Positions 1 through 5,850 are shown, numbered from the stretch's first letter. The stretch: DNA of 6,575 bases from Thermodesulfovibrionales bacterium (GCA_022865525.1 JALHSV010000476.1:1-6575), one strand, 5' to 3'. Numbers and translations are program-made. The notes: a model not told the origin generated them from the sequence alone.

Positions 1-989
1 AGATTTTCGAAGGCTACAGTAAAAATCAACATTCCGTAATTTTTCCCCACGAGGGCAAGCAGCATGAAAGAAAGGTTGGATACTGCCTGGAGTATCCCGA
101 ATATCAATAGAGAACGAAAAAGGCCGAGACGGATCATCAGAGTACCTCCGATCAGTGCCCCTACGATAACTGAGGCAAACCCGAGGCCTTTATTAATGGT
201 TCCAACCTCGCTTGCTGAAAACCTGGGGCCTTTAAGGAGAAATGCAGTCGTGAGGGTTCCTGCATACGCATCACCCAGTTTATACAGGATGATGAGTAAT
301 AAGAGCCAAAGCGCAGCATGCCTTGAAAAATAGTCTTTCATCGGGCCCCATACAGCTTCTTTCATACTGCCCGGATGGGCAGAATTCCTTGCAGGTTCCG
401 GGCTCAGGAGAGTTGATATGATCCCGATACCCATTATCCCGGCCATGAATAAATAGGTGCTTCGCCAGCCGATATGATCTGATAGGATGAGAGCGAGAGC
501 GCCTGAAAAAAGAGCTGCAATCCTGTAGCCTGTGACGAAGACAGCAGCACCTAACCCGCGCTCCTGCACACGGAGGATATCAGTGCGGTATGCGTCGATG
601 ACGATATCCTGGGATGCAGAAGTAAAGGCGACGAGCAAGGCAAGCAGGGCAAGAAAGAAGGGTGCCTCTTGGGGTGAGCTGTAAGCCATGGCTGAAATAC
701 CTATGACAAGACATAGTTGCGTAATGATTATCCATCCCCGTCGTCTCCCGAGCCAGGGGGGTACAAAACGGTCCATGAGAGGTGACCAGAGAAACTTTAG
801 TGTATAGGGTAATCCCACCAATCCGAATATCCCAATCGTCCGCAAATCGACTCCGGATACAGCCATCCATGCCTGTAAGGTTCCGCCTGTGAGGGCAAGC
901 GGGAGTCCGGAAGCAAATCCGAGAAAGGTTATAACAGCAATCCGCCGGCTGCGAAAGACGTGCAGATATGGAGAAATATCAAATTTCAC
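1..989 (-). CDS. ampG: AmpG-like muropeptide permease (MFS), C-terminus cut by window edge
   Basis: This is a major facilitator superfamily transporter of the AmpG type. AmpG is an inner-membrane permease that imports anhydromuropeptides released during cell-wall turnover for recycling. I translated 329 residues before the window ends. The protein is strongly hydrophobic throughout, with many predicted membrane segments. Family landmarks are visible: the LGRRRGW loop at residues 80-86, SQDIVIDAYRTD at 126-137, and KLGDAYAG at 237-244 followed by TTAFLL. The start is a GTG at 989, preceded on this strand by AAAGGTG about 5 bases upstream. The first residues (MKFDISPYLH) lead directly into the first membrane segment. 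A nearby ATG at 1020 is out of frame. E. coli AmpG has about 490 residues, so roughly a third is missing here. It is divergent from the Smr gene. Substrate is inferred from family; other AmpG-like permeases carry different cargo. Confidence 0.9.
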   Translation of the reverse strand, partial: MKFDISPYLHVFRSRRIAVITFLGFASGLPLALTGGTLQAWMAVSGVDLRTIGIFGLVGLPYTLKFLWSPLMDRFVPPWLGRRRGWIIITQLCLVIGISAMAYSSPQEAPFFLALLALLVAFTSASQDIVIDAYRTDILRVQERGLGAAVFVTGYRIAALFSGALALILSDHIGWRSTYLFMAGIMGIGIISTLLSPEPARNSAHPGSMKEAVWGPMKDYFSRHAALWLLLLIILYKLGDAYAGTLTTAFLLKGPRFSASEVGTINKGLGFASVIVGALIGGTLMIRLGLFRSLLIFGILQAVSNLSFMLLALVGKNYGMLIFTVAFEN

Positions 990-1041
990 TTGTGCACCTT
1001 TCAAAACAGTATTTTCGCATGGTACTATTTTACCGGACAGT

Positions 1042-1069
1042 TTTTCATATTGCTTAAGTTTTATATAAT
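1042..1069 (+). promoter_or_regulatory. Predicted sigma-70 type promoter for the smr-ybgC pair
   Basis: A perfect -10 box TATAAT lies at 1064-1069. A weaker -35 candidate TTTTCA (4 of 6 consensus bases) lies at 1042-1047, with a 16-base spacer. Transcription would begin near 1076, leaving a leader of only about 11 bases before the ATG at 1087. It sits in the AT-rich divergent spacer between ampG and the Smr gene. No equally good promoter could be seen on the minus strand for ampG. Confidence 0.55.
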
Positions 1070-1086
1070 AGTATTGTGAGAGAAAA

Positions 1087-1710
1087 ATGAAGACGTTAAA
1101 ACTTGCGTACACGCCTTTCAAAGGCCTGAAAGAGGTTCTCGAAAAAAGGCACTTTACTCTCAGGAAACAGGATATCGTCGAAGACAGGACTGACGAAGAG
1201 ATATTCCGGGAGGCCATGTCTGATGTCAGGGAAATAACAGAATTCAGGAAAATTTTACCGGGACAACCCCCGAATATTGCACCGTTGCCATCGCAGAAAG
1301 ATGATTCGCTTGATGTTCTGAGCGATATTGTGAAGGGAAAAACAAAGATAAGACTCTCCGACACGGCAGAATACATAGAATGGGTCAGACCTCGCATAAG
1401 AAAGGATATTGCTGAGAAACTCCACCGCGGGGAATTTTCTGTTCAGGACTCTATAGACCTCCACGGCCTGACTCTCGTTGAGGCAGAAGAAGCCCTGTCA
1501 TGCTTCTTCAGACAGGCGATTCAGAAACGCCTCTTCTGCGTGAAGGTAATCCACGGCAGGGGACTCAGGTCGCCTCAGGGGCCTGTCCTCAAGGAGGCAC
1601 TGAAAAGGTTCCTTCACAGGTCATTTAGTAAATGGATACTGGCTTACGCTACTGCCAAGCATAGTGACGGAGGGTTAGGGGCCACGTATATTATTCTGAA
1701 ATCAAAATAA
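1087..1710 (+). CDS. Smr (MutS2 C-terminal-like) domain protein
   Basis: This 207-residue protein ends in an Smr domain, the small MutS-related fold found at the C-terminus of MutS2 and in stand-alone SmrA/SmrB proteins. Known Smr domains bind or cut DNA or RNA; several act as endonucleases, and some cleave mRNA on collided ribosomes. Visible motifs are DLHG at residues 124-127, HGRG at 156-159 and the late GGLGAT at 195-200, all in the usual order and spacing. The first 110 or so residues are charged and carry no domain I recognise; they begin with YTPFKGLKE and may form helices. There is no signal peptide or membrane segment, so the protein should be cytoplasmic. The ATG at 1087 follows a weak GTGAGAG ribosome site. 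The gene ends 9 bases before the thioesterase gene, which suggests a shared transcript. The Smr assignment is firm; the substrate is unknown. Confidence 0.88.
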   Translation: MKTLKLAYTPFKGLKEVLEKRHFTLRKQDIVEDRTDEEIFREAMSDVREITEFRKILPGQPPNIAPLPSQKDDSLDVLSDIVKGKTKIRLSDTAEYIEWVRPRIRKDIAEKLHRGEFSVQDSIDLHGLTLVEAEEALSCFFRQAIQKRLFCVKVIHGRGLRSPQGPVLKEALKRFLHRSFSKWILAYATAKHSDGGLGATYIILKSK

Positions 1711-1719
1711 GAGAAGATT

Positions 1720-2124
1720 ATGATTCACCGTCATAAGGTTAAAATATATTACGAAGACACCGATGCAGGAGGTGTTGTCTACTATGCAAACTATCTCAGG
1801 TATATGGAGCGTGCAAGGACTGAATTCCTATCGGAAAGAGGGATTGATGTCGCGGGGTATCACAATAAGGGGTACCTGTTTGCAGTCGTACACATTGATG
1901 TGCAGTATAAAAAACCCGCAGTCCTCGGGGATCTTATTGATGTCACAACAGAAGTGAGAGAAGTAACAAATGTTACCATAACCCTTAGGCACCAGGTTTT
2001 CAGGGAGAACAATCTTTTGGTTGAAGCAACCGTGAGACTTGCCTGTATCACAAAAGATGGGAAACCCCAGAGATTGCCGGAAGAATTTATCTTGTTCCTG
2101 CCGATCAGAGAAAAATCTTCATAG
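1720..2124 (+). CDS. ybgC: YbgC-like acyl-CoA thioesterase (4HBT hot-dog fold)
   Basis: This 134-residue protein matches the full length of the YbgC/4-hydroxybenzoyl-CoA thioesterase family, which hydrolyses acyl-CoA thioesters in the cytoplasm. In proteobacteria ybgC usually heads the tol-pal cluster and has been linked to phospholipid metabolism. The N-terminal signature is very clear: YYEDTDAGGVVYYANYLRY at residues 10-28, followed by MERARTEFL. Asp15 corresponds to the catalytic aspartate of the family. The rest is the usual alternating beta-strand pattern of a hot-dog fold. The ATG at 1720 follows a modest AGAGAAG site. Here its neighbour is an Smr-domain gene rather than tolQ, and no tol-pal gene appears in the window. 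The family is certain; the physiological substrate is not. Confidence 0.9.
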   Translation: MIHRHKVKIYYEDTDAGGVVYYANYLRYMERARTEFLSERGIDVAGYHNKGYLFAVVHIDVQYKKPAVLGDLIDVTTEVREVTNVTITLRHQVFRENNLLVEATVRLACITKDGKPQRLPEEFILFLPIREKSS

Positions 2125-2127
2125 GGT

Positions 2128-3189
2128 TTACAGATTATTACTCAACGGATTGATTCTTACAATCCCTGGTTTGCCGGGTTCGCCTTCGACTGCATAGGAA
2201 TATTTATGGAATAACCTAATGACCCATAAGTTTGTCATCAGATGTTCAGTGATACAGGAAGTGGAAAATATTGATTCTTTCCTGCACATTGCAAGGTACA
2301 GAACGACCTGGTCAGAAAGATGGGGATCAAAGGCTGCGCCGGTAAAATAATACGCGAGAAACTCTTCCGCAGCCTCTTGCCCAACGACCTCGGCTTTTTT
2401 TCCTCTCGCTCCCAATGATGTAAAGCCTGCACAACATTTTGCTGATTCGGAATGAAGAAAGAGAAAAGTCCCCTGACCAGGGGTTGATGCATTCAGCAGG
2501 TCTACATCTACAGGGCATATCCTATCCTGCATGACGGGGTGGAGCTTTCTCACAAAAGCTTCTTTTTGCCTCTCTGCAATCGATATCGGGAGATTTCCAA
2601 CACCGGATATGCCTGTCAGCCTTGAAAGACTACCCCGCTCAATTACGCTCAAAGGTTTGATTCTTTCCGTTGCATAAATTTCGGCACTGACCTTCCCCCC
2701 TCCCTTTGGATAAAAGCCGTATGATGCTATGGAAAAATTCACCGTAATTCCAACAGATCGTAAAAAGGTTCCAAATACTTTATCAAGATAGTGATAACAA
2801 GGGCTGAAGGGAACGTGGGTTCCCCCCTTGAGCGTTATCGTGGTCTTTCCGAATTTCGCAAAAATAACTGCAGGAATAATGGTCTGGAAAACAAGTGACG
2901 TAGAACCGGCGGTGCCGATATCAAAGAGATAATCTCCACTTTTTACCTCACCCGGCGAAAATGACAATTCTGTAGAACCTGCAGTATCACCGGTGACCTG
3001 TGCATTTGAGAGTAATTGGGCTGCACGGACACAGGTTAGATGCTGCGGCATAAGACCCGCTTTCCTGCGGCCTTTTCGAATGGCATATATCCTGAATGGC
3101 TTTTGCAGAAGGCAAGAAAGCCCCAGTGCCGTCCGGAGAATCTGCCCGCCGCCTTCCCTGAAGCTGCCGTCCACCTCTATCATGCTCAT
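2128..3189 (-). CDS. rtcA: RNA 3'-terminal phosphate cyclase
   Basis: RtcA converts an RNA 3'-phosphate to a 2',3'-cyclic phosphate using ATP through a covalent enzyme-AMP intermediate. It belongs to RNA repair or processing in the cytoplasm. The protein has 353 residues, close to the family norm of about 340. Motifs seen in order are EGGGQILRT (12-20), MPQHLTCVRAA (47-57), GTAGSTSLVFQT (92-103), GGTHVPFSP (122-130), GFYPKGGGK (158-166), HLSDQ (290-294) and HLMTN (316-320). By comparison with E. coli RtcA, His316 is the likely adenylylated histidine; this alignment is from memory. The GFYPKGGGK segment is typical of true cyclases. The ATG at 3189 is favoured because it is the first in frame; another Met lies two codons later, and neither has a strong ribosome site. 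The gene is convergent with ybgC (3-base gap) and divergent from leuD. No rtcB or rtcR is nearby. Confidence 0.93.
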   Translation of the reverse strand: MSMIEVDGSFREGGGQILRTALGLSCLLQKPFRIYAIRKGRRKAGLMPQHLTCVRAAQLLSNAQVTGDTAGSTELSFSPGEVKSGDYLFDIGTAGSTSLVFQTIIPAVIFAKFGKTTITLKGGTHVPFSPCYHYLDKVFGTFLRSVGITVNFSIASYGFYPKGGGKVSAEIYATERIKPLSVIERGSLSRLTGISGVGNLPISIAERQKEAFVRKLHPVMQDRICPVDVDLLNASTPGQGTFLFLHSESAKCCAGFTSLGARGKKAEVVGQEAAEEFLAYYFTGAAFDPHLSDQVVLYLAMCRKESIFSTSCITEHLMTNLWVIRLFHKYSYAVEGEPGKPGIVRINPLSNNL

Positions 3190-3209
3190 TACTCTATCAA
3201 AATTCCGAA

Positions 3210-3224
3210 GCCGATTCCATCGGC
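3210..3224. repeat. Short perfect hairpin upstream of rtcA
   Basis: GCCGAT and ATCGGC form a perfect 6-bp inverted repeat around a 3-base loop (TCC). It lies 21 bases upstream of the rtcA start, in the rtcA/leuD divergent spacer. On the rtcA side it would fold in the messenger leader; on DNA it could be a protein binding site. There is no T-run, so it is not a terminator for either direction. Function is unknown. Confidence 0.4.
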
Positions 3225-3260
3225 AGAAGCTTTATTCATGCAATCAGATTCCACGCCGAC

Positions 3261-3290
3261 TTGTTAATAAAACAATGAATCACCTATAAT
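3261..3290 (+). promoter_or_regulatory. Predicted sigma-70 type promoter for leuD
   Basis: TTGTTA at 3261-3266 (4 of 6 consensus bases) and a perfect TATAAT at 3285-3290 are 18 bases apart. Transcription would begin near 3297 with a leader of about 29 bases. The -35 box is part of a small palindrome (TTGTT-AATAA-AACAA, 3261-3275). A second one, TTCAC-GG-GTGAA (3302-3313), lies just after the expected start of transcription. Either could bind a regulator, but nothing identifies one. The ribosome site GGAGG (3317-3321) follows, 4 bases before the leuD ATG. Confidence 0.6.
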
Positions 3291-3325
3291 ACCTATCAAT
3301 TTTCACGGGTGAATATGGAGGAAAA

Positions 3326-3826
3326 ATGCTGTTAAGAGGCAGGGTATGGAAGTTCGGAAATGATATTGACACAGATGCAATCATACCGGCACGGTATCTG
3401 AACACATCTGATCCAAAAGAGCTTGCAAAACATCTGATGGAGGACGCTGACAATGAATTCCCGGGCAAGGTAAGATCAGGTGATGTTCTTATTGCCGGCA
3501 AGAATTTTGGCTGTGGTTCATCACGGGAACATGCTCCGATCGCAATAAAAGCAGCAGGAATCCAGGCAGTCATCGCGAAAAGCTTTGCACGGATATTTTA
3601 TCGCAATGCTTTTAACATAGGGCTTCCCATCTTCGAATCAGACGACGCATCAGAGAAGATACAAGAGACTGATGAAGTGGAGATTGATGCAGATGAAGGC
3701 ATTATCAGGAATCTGACAACGAATGCAGCATACAGGGCTAACCCCATCCCGCCGTTCATGCAGGAGTTGATTGATGCGGGAGGGCTCATTGAGTGGACAA
3801 AGAGGAAGATAAAAGCTACAAGATAA
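3326..3826 (+). CDS. leuD: 3-isopropylmalate dehydratase small subunit (LeuD/HacB family)
   Basis: This is the swivel-domain subunit of a two-subunit aconitase-type hydro-lyase. With the iron-sulfur large subunit LeuC it isomerises 2-isopropylmalate to 3-isopropylmalate in leucine synthesis. The 166-residue length fits the short archaeal/type-2 LeuD form rather than the roughly 200-residue E. coli form. Motifs seen are the N-terminal FGNDIDTDAIIPARYL (10-25), GKNFGCGSSREHAP (58-71), which includes the active-site Ser-Arg region, and KSFARIFYRNAFNIGLP (85-101). The substrate-specificity loop reads YLNT at 24-27, whereas homoaconitase-type subunits commonly have Arg at the third position. The ATG follows GGAGG closely. 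leuC is not beside it: rtcA is upstream on the other strand and a leuB-like gene is downstream. Isopropylmalate is the likeliest substrate given leuB, but homoaconitate or a related acid cannot be excluded. Confidence 0.88.
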   Translation: MLLRGRVWKFGNDIDTDAIIPARYLNTSDPKELAKHLMEDADNEFPGKVRSGDVLIAGKNFGCGSSREHAPIAIKAAGIQAVIAKSFARIFYRNAFNIGLPIFESDDASEKIQETDEVEIDADEGIIRNLTTNAAYRANPIPPFMQELIDAGGLIEWTKRKIKATR

Positions 3827-3836
3827 CGATTGTTCA

Positions 3837-3899
3837 TGTCATTCCCGCTTGGCGGGAATCTTTCTTTAAAAGCAGGATTCTGGACAAGATAGAATGACA
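3837..3899. repeat. 63-bp palindromic repeat element (REP/MITE-like) between leuD and leuB
   Basis: The element is bounded by perfect 8-bp terminal inverted repeats, TGTCATTC at the left and GAATGACA at the right. By hand alignment the outer 28 bases of each half match the reverse complement of the other at 20 positions, so the whole element is an imperfect palindrome. Its left half also contains a strong hairpin: ATTCCCGC and GCGGGAAT pair perfectly (8 bp) around a TTG loop at 3841-3859. The look is that of the dispersed 'GTCATTCCCGC...' repeats common in many bacterial genomes. It begins 10 bases after the leuD stop. On RNA it could protect the leuD 3' end or reduce read-through into leuB. 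Copy number cannot be judged from this window. Confidence 0.65.
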
Positions 3900-3941
3900 G
3901 AAGTTGTTTGTTTTCATTTGATCCAAATAGAGTTTGTTATC

Positions 3942-3946
3942 AGGAG
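3942..3946 (+). promoter_or_regulatory. Ribosome binding site that sets the leuB start
   Basis: AGGAG lies 8 bases before the ATG at 3955. The reading frame is also open from a TTG at 3934, but starting there would place this site inside the coding region and add seven residues (beginning MLSGEQW) ahead of the conserved MKSYNVAVIPGDG start. The ATG at 3955 is therefore the better start. Confidence 0.8.
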
Positions 3947-3954
3947 AACAGTGG

Positions 3955-5028
3955 ATGAAATCTTATAACGTAGCAGTGATTCCCGGTGATGGAACCGGAC
4001 CAGAGGTTATCCGGGAGGGTATCAAGGTCCTGAATGCCATATCTTCCCGGTTCAGCATTGCTTTCAACTTTCACCAGTATGATTTTGGCGGAACCCGGTA
4101 CTTAAGAACCGGTGAAATACTTCCTGACGGTGCAGTCGATGAATTGAGGAAGTTTGATGCTATCTATCTTGGTGCCATAGGGCATCCTGATGTGAAACCA
4201 GGAACCCTTGAAAAGGGAATTCTCCTGAGATTGCGGTTTGAGCTTGATCAGTACATCAACCTGAGACCCGTTAAGCTCTACCCGGGTGCTGATTGTCCGC
4301 TCAAGAACAAAAAACCTGAAGACATCGACTTTATAGTGGTGAGGGAAAATACCGAAGGTCTCTATGCGGGAGCAGGAGGAGTGCTGAAGAAAGGCACCCC
4401 TGATGAAGTTGCAGTACAGGAGTCAATCAACACGCGAAAGGGTGTCGAGCGCTGTATCCGGTTTGCCTTTGAATATTGCAGGAAGAGAAATAAAGCAAAG
4501 AAGCTTACCCTTTGCGGGAAGACGAATGTTCTGACGTTCGCGTTTGACCTCTGGGAGAGGGCATTTTACGAAGTCGCAAAGGAATATCCGGATATTAAGG
4601 TTGATTATGCACATGTTGATGCGACGACCATGTGGTTTGTAAAGAACCCGGAATGGTTCGATGTCATTGTGACCGACAATATGTTTGGGGATATCATTAC
4701 TGACCTCGGTGCCATGATCCAGGGCGGAATGGGAATCGCCGCAGGCGGAAACATTAACCCTGAGGGTGTCTCAATGTTTGAGCCAATCGGCGGCTCTGCT
4801 CCGAAATATACAGGACAGAATGTTGTTAATCCTCTGGCTGCAATTTGTGCCGGGGGAATGATGCTTGAACAACTCGGAGAGCAAAAACCTGCGGAGCTTC
4901 TTGAAAAAGCAGTTATAGAAGTAACGGGTAAATATCTCAAGAGTCTTGCCGCAGGCAAGATGGGATATGGAACAACCGACGTTGGTGATCTTGTTGCGAA
5001 GTTCGTGACCGAACTGAGCCTTGATTGA
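3955..5028 (+). CDS. leuB: 3-isopropylmalate dehydrogenase-like beta-decarboxylating dehydrogenase
   Basis: This 357-residue protein belongs to the isocitrate/isopropylmalate/tartrate dehydrogenase family, which oxidises and decarboxylates 2-hydroxy acids using NAD(P) and a divalent metal. Next to leuD, the leucine-pathway role (3-isopropylmalate to 2-oxoisocaproate) is most likely. Seen: IPGDGTGPEV (9-18); the substrate-binding arginines in LRLRFELDQYINLRP (91-105) and VREN (129-132); Tyr137 in EGLYAG; catalytic Lys189 in CGKTNV; metal ligands Asp222 (HVDATTM) and Asp246/Asp250 (NMFGDIITD). The cofactor loop reads EPIGGSAPKYTGQNVVNP (276-293). Classic NAD-type LeuB has HGSAP-Asp-Ile there, while the Lys-Tyr pair resembles NADP-dependent isocitrate dehydrogenase. 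The FELDQYINLRPVKL segment also recalls tartrate/D-malate dehydrogenases. The ATG at 3955 is chosen for its AGGAG site. The stop codon overlaps the promoter of the next gene. Confidence 0.85.
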   Translation: MKSYNVAVIPGDGTGPEVIREGIKVLNAISSRFSIAFNFHQYDFGGTRYLRTGEILPDGAVDELRKFDAIYLGAIGHPDVKPGTLEKGILLRLRFELDQYINLRPVKLYPGADCPLKNKKPEDIDFIVVRENTEGLYAGAGGVLKKGTPDEVAVQESINTRKGVERCIRFAFEYCRKRNKAKKLTLCGKTNVLTFAFDLWERAFYEVAKEYPDIKVDYAHVDATTMWFVKNPEWFDVIVTDNMFGDIITDLGAMIQGGMGIAAGGNINPEGVSMFEPIGGSAPKYTGQNVVNPLAAICAGGMMLEQLGEQKPAELLEKAVIEVTGKYLKSLAAGKMGYGTTDVGDLVAKFVTELSLD

Positions 5029-5054
5029 CAAAGCGACATATCTTTTGTTATAAA
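5025..5054 (+). promoter_or_regulatory. Strong promoter for tRNA-Asn, overlapping the leuB stop
   Basis: A perfect -35 box TTGACA (5025-5030) contains the leuB stop codon TGA (5026-5028). The -10 candidate TATAAA lies at 5049-5054 with an 18-base spacer; TTATAA one base earlier gives 17. Transcription would begin near 5061, only a few bases before the mature tRNA 5' end at 5065. Confidence 0.7.
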
Positions 5055-5064
5055 AAGTTTCTGT

Positions 5065-5140
5065 TCCCGGGTAGCTCAGTTGGCAGAGCAGGTGGCTGTT
5101 AACCACCCTGTCGGGGGTTCGAGTCCCTCCCCGGGAGCCA
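5065..5140 (+). tRNA. tRNA-Asn (anticodon GUU)
   Basis: The 76-base sequence folds into a full cloverleaf. The 7-bp acceptor stem pairs TCCCGGG (5065-5071) with CCCGGGA (5130-5136). The D stem is GCTC/GAGC. The anticodon stem GGTGG/CCACC surrounds a CTGTTAA loop with anticodon GTT at 5098-5100, which reads Asn codons AAC and AAU. The T stem has five pairs (one G-T) around the standard TTCGAGT loop. The discriminator base is G, as in bacterial tRNA-Asn, and CCA is encoded at 5138-5140. It is a single-gene unit with its own promoter and terminator. Confidence 0.97.
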
Positions 5141-5150
5141 CTGAAATCAA

Positions 5151-5178
5151 GGGTTTGCAGAGATGCAAGCCTTTTTTT
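5151..5178 (+). terminator. Rho-independent terminator of tRNA-Asn
   Basis: GGGTTTGCA (5151-5159) pairs with TGCAAGCCT (5164-5172), with two G-T pairs and a GAGA loop, and runs directly into a stretch of seven T residues. It begins 10 bases after the tRNA CCA end and should end the tRNA transcript, and also any read-through from leuB. Confidence 0.88.
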
Positions 5179-5681
5179 ATTAGATAATAAGCCCTTTTTT
5201 TTAGCACAATGCTTCTGAAACCCTTTACTATCAATGATTTATAATTATGCTTTTGCTTCATAAAGTTGTCCCCAGAGTTGACCCTGCGATTTGTTCTCAG
5301 AATGATGAAATCTTTCGCTATTGATCCGGAACTGTTGTCAAATTTTATAGCGAGAATATCTTTATGGTGAGAGAATATGTAGACTGTGGAAGTAATAGCA
5401 AGAACGATGGATTATGAGCAGTTTCAGACATATGACCATTTGACACAAGCAAACATTTTTACTGATCAGGTGTTATTGTTTGATTTCTTGCTAGTAACAA
5501 ACAATTATGGAAGTGCCCCCCGATTAATCACAACACATAGTAGTCTGCGTTGCTGAAATTATTTGGTAGTGAGAATTTCCCATCCAATCATGCATGAACA
5601 ATATCATTTTTGAAAAGCCAATACTACCCTTGGAAACATGAGGGGAGATATCTTCCTCCTACTTGAAAATTTGTAGCGCCG
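5179..5681. other. AT-rich intergenic stretch with no convincing gene
   Basis: About 500 bases between the tRNA terminator and the twin palindromes upstream of the outer-membrane gene. I read all six frames. The longest plus-strand frame, GTG 5386 to TGA 5556 (56 codons), has no good ribosome site and no recognisable motif. I see no repeat of the tRNA 3' end, no transposase fragment and no tRNA or recognisable riboswitch. Base composition is visibly richer in A and T than in the flanking genes. It may be decayed sequence, a regulatory region or a site of past integration next to the tRNA. Confidence 0.5.
5475..5505. repeat. 8-bp inverted repeat in the intergenic stretch
   Basis: ATTGTTTG (5475-5482) and CAAACAAT (5498-5505) are perfect reverse complements separated by 15 bases. 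The arms are AT-rich, so the RNA hairpin would be weak, and no T-run follows. It could be a regulator site or chance in AT-rich DNA. Confidence 0.3.
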
Positions 5682-5737
5682 CCTAACTATACGAAGGTAT
5701 AATTGGGAATTCATAAAACCTAAGAGTATAATTAGGT
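5682..5737 (+). promoter_or_regulatory. Twin palindromes with TATAAT boxes, probable promoter/operator of the outer-membrane gene
   Basis: Two related sites lie side by side. Site 1 (5682-5707) pairs CCTAACTATAC with GTATAATTGGG around GAAG, matching at 9 of 11 positions. Site 2 (5718-5737) pairs ACCTAA with TTAGGT across 8 bases. Both carry GTATAATT, so TATAAT occurs at 5698-5703 and 5727-5732, 29 bases apart. For the second box, TTGGGA at 5703-5708 gives a -35 (4 of 6) with an 18-base spacer and lies partly within site 1. A regulator bound to either palindrome would overlap the promoter. The leader to the first candidate start (5801) is about 60 bases. The regulator is unknown. Confidence 0.45.
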
Positions 5738-5850
5738 GTAATAAATAACACAAAAAGTCTGCATTCAAAAAAAAATCATCTTGAAAGGAGAAACAATACT
5801 ATGAGACTCAAATGTATGAGTTGTCCCAGAAACGACAACGATCAAGGAAG

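Noticed and set aside
580..870. 96-codon frame inside ampG on the same strand but another frame
   Set aside because: The ampG frame carries conserved MFS/AmpG motifs through the same bases; this is a shadow.
2147..2165. Hairpin GGATTG/CAATCC near the rtcA-ybgC convergence, considered as a terminator
   Set aside because: Only 6 bp with a 7-base loop, lies inside the rtcA coding end, and no T-run follows in either direction.
3934..3954. Upstream TTG start for leuB
   Set aside because: It would put the AGGAG ribosome site within the coding region and adds residues not typical of the family N-terminus.
4605..5039. 144-codon minus-strand frame opposite leuB
   Set aside because: Shadow of leuB: the plus-strand frame has full family motifs, and the minus frame is low-complexity Pro/Ser-rich sequence.
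5076..5261. 61-codon minus-strand reading frame crossing the tRNA
   Set aside because: Its C-terminal part is the antisense of tRNA-Asn, a well-known source of false proteins, and the rest is AT-rich with no motif.
5386..5556. 56-codon plus-strand frame in the intergenic stretch (GTG, or ATG at 5407)
   Set aside because: No good ribosome site, no recognisable family and AT-rich composition; such a length is expected by chance. Conservation in relatives would be needed to revive it.
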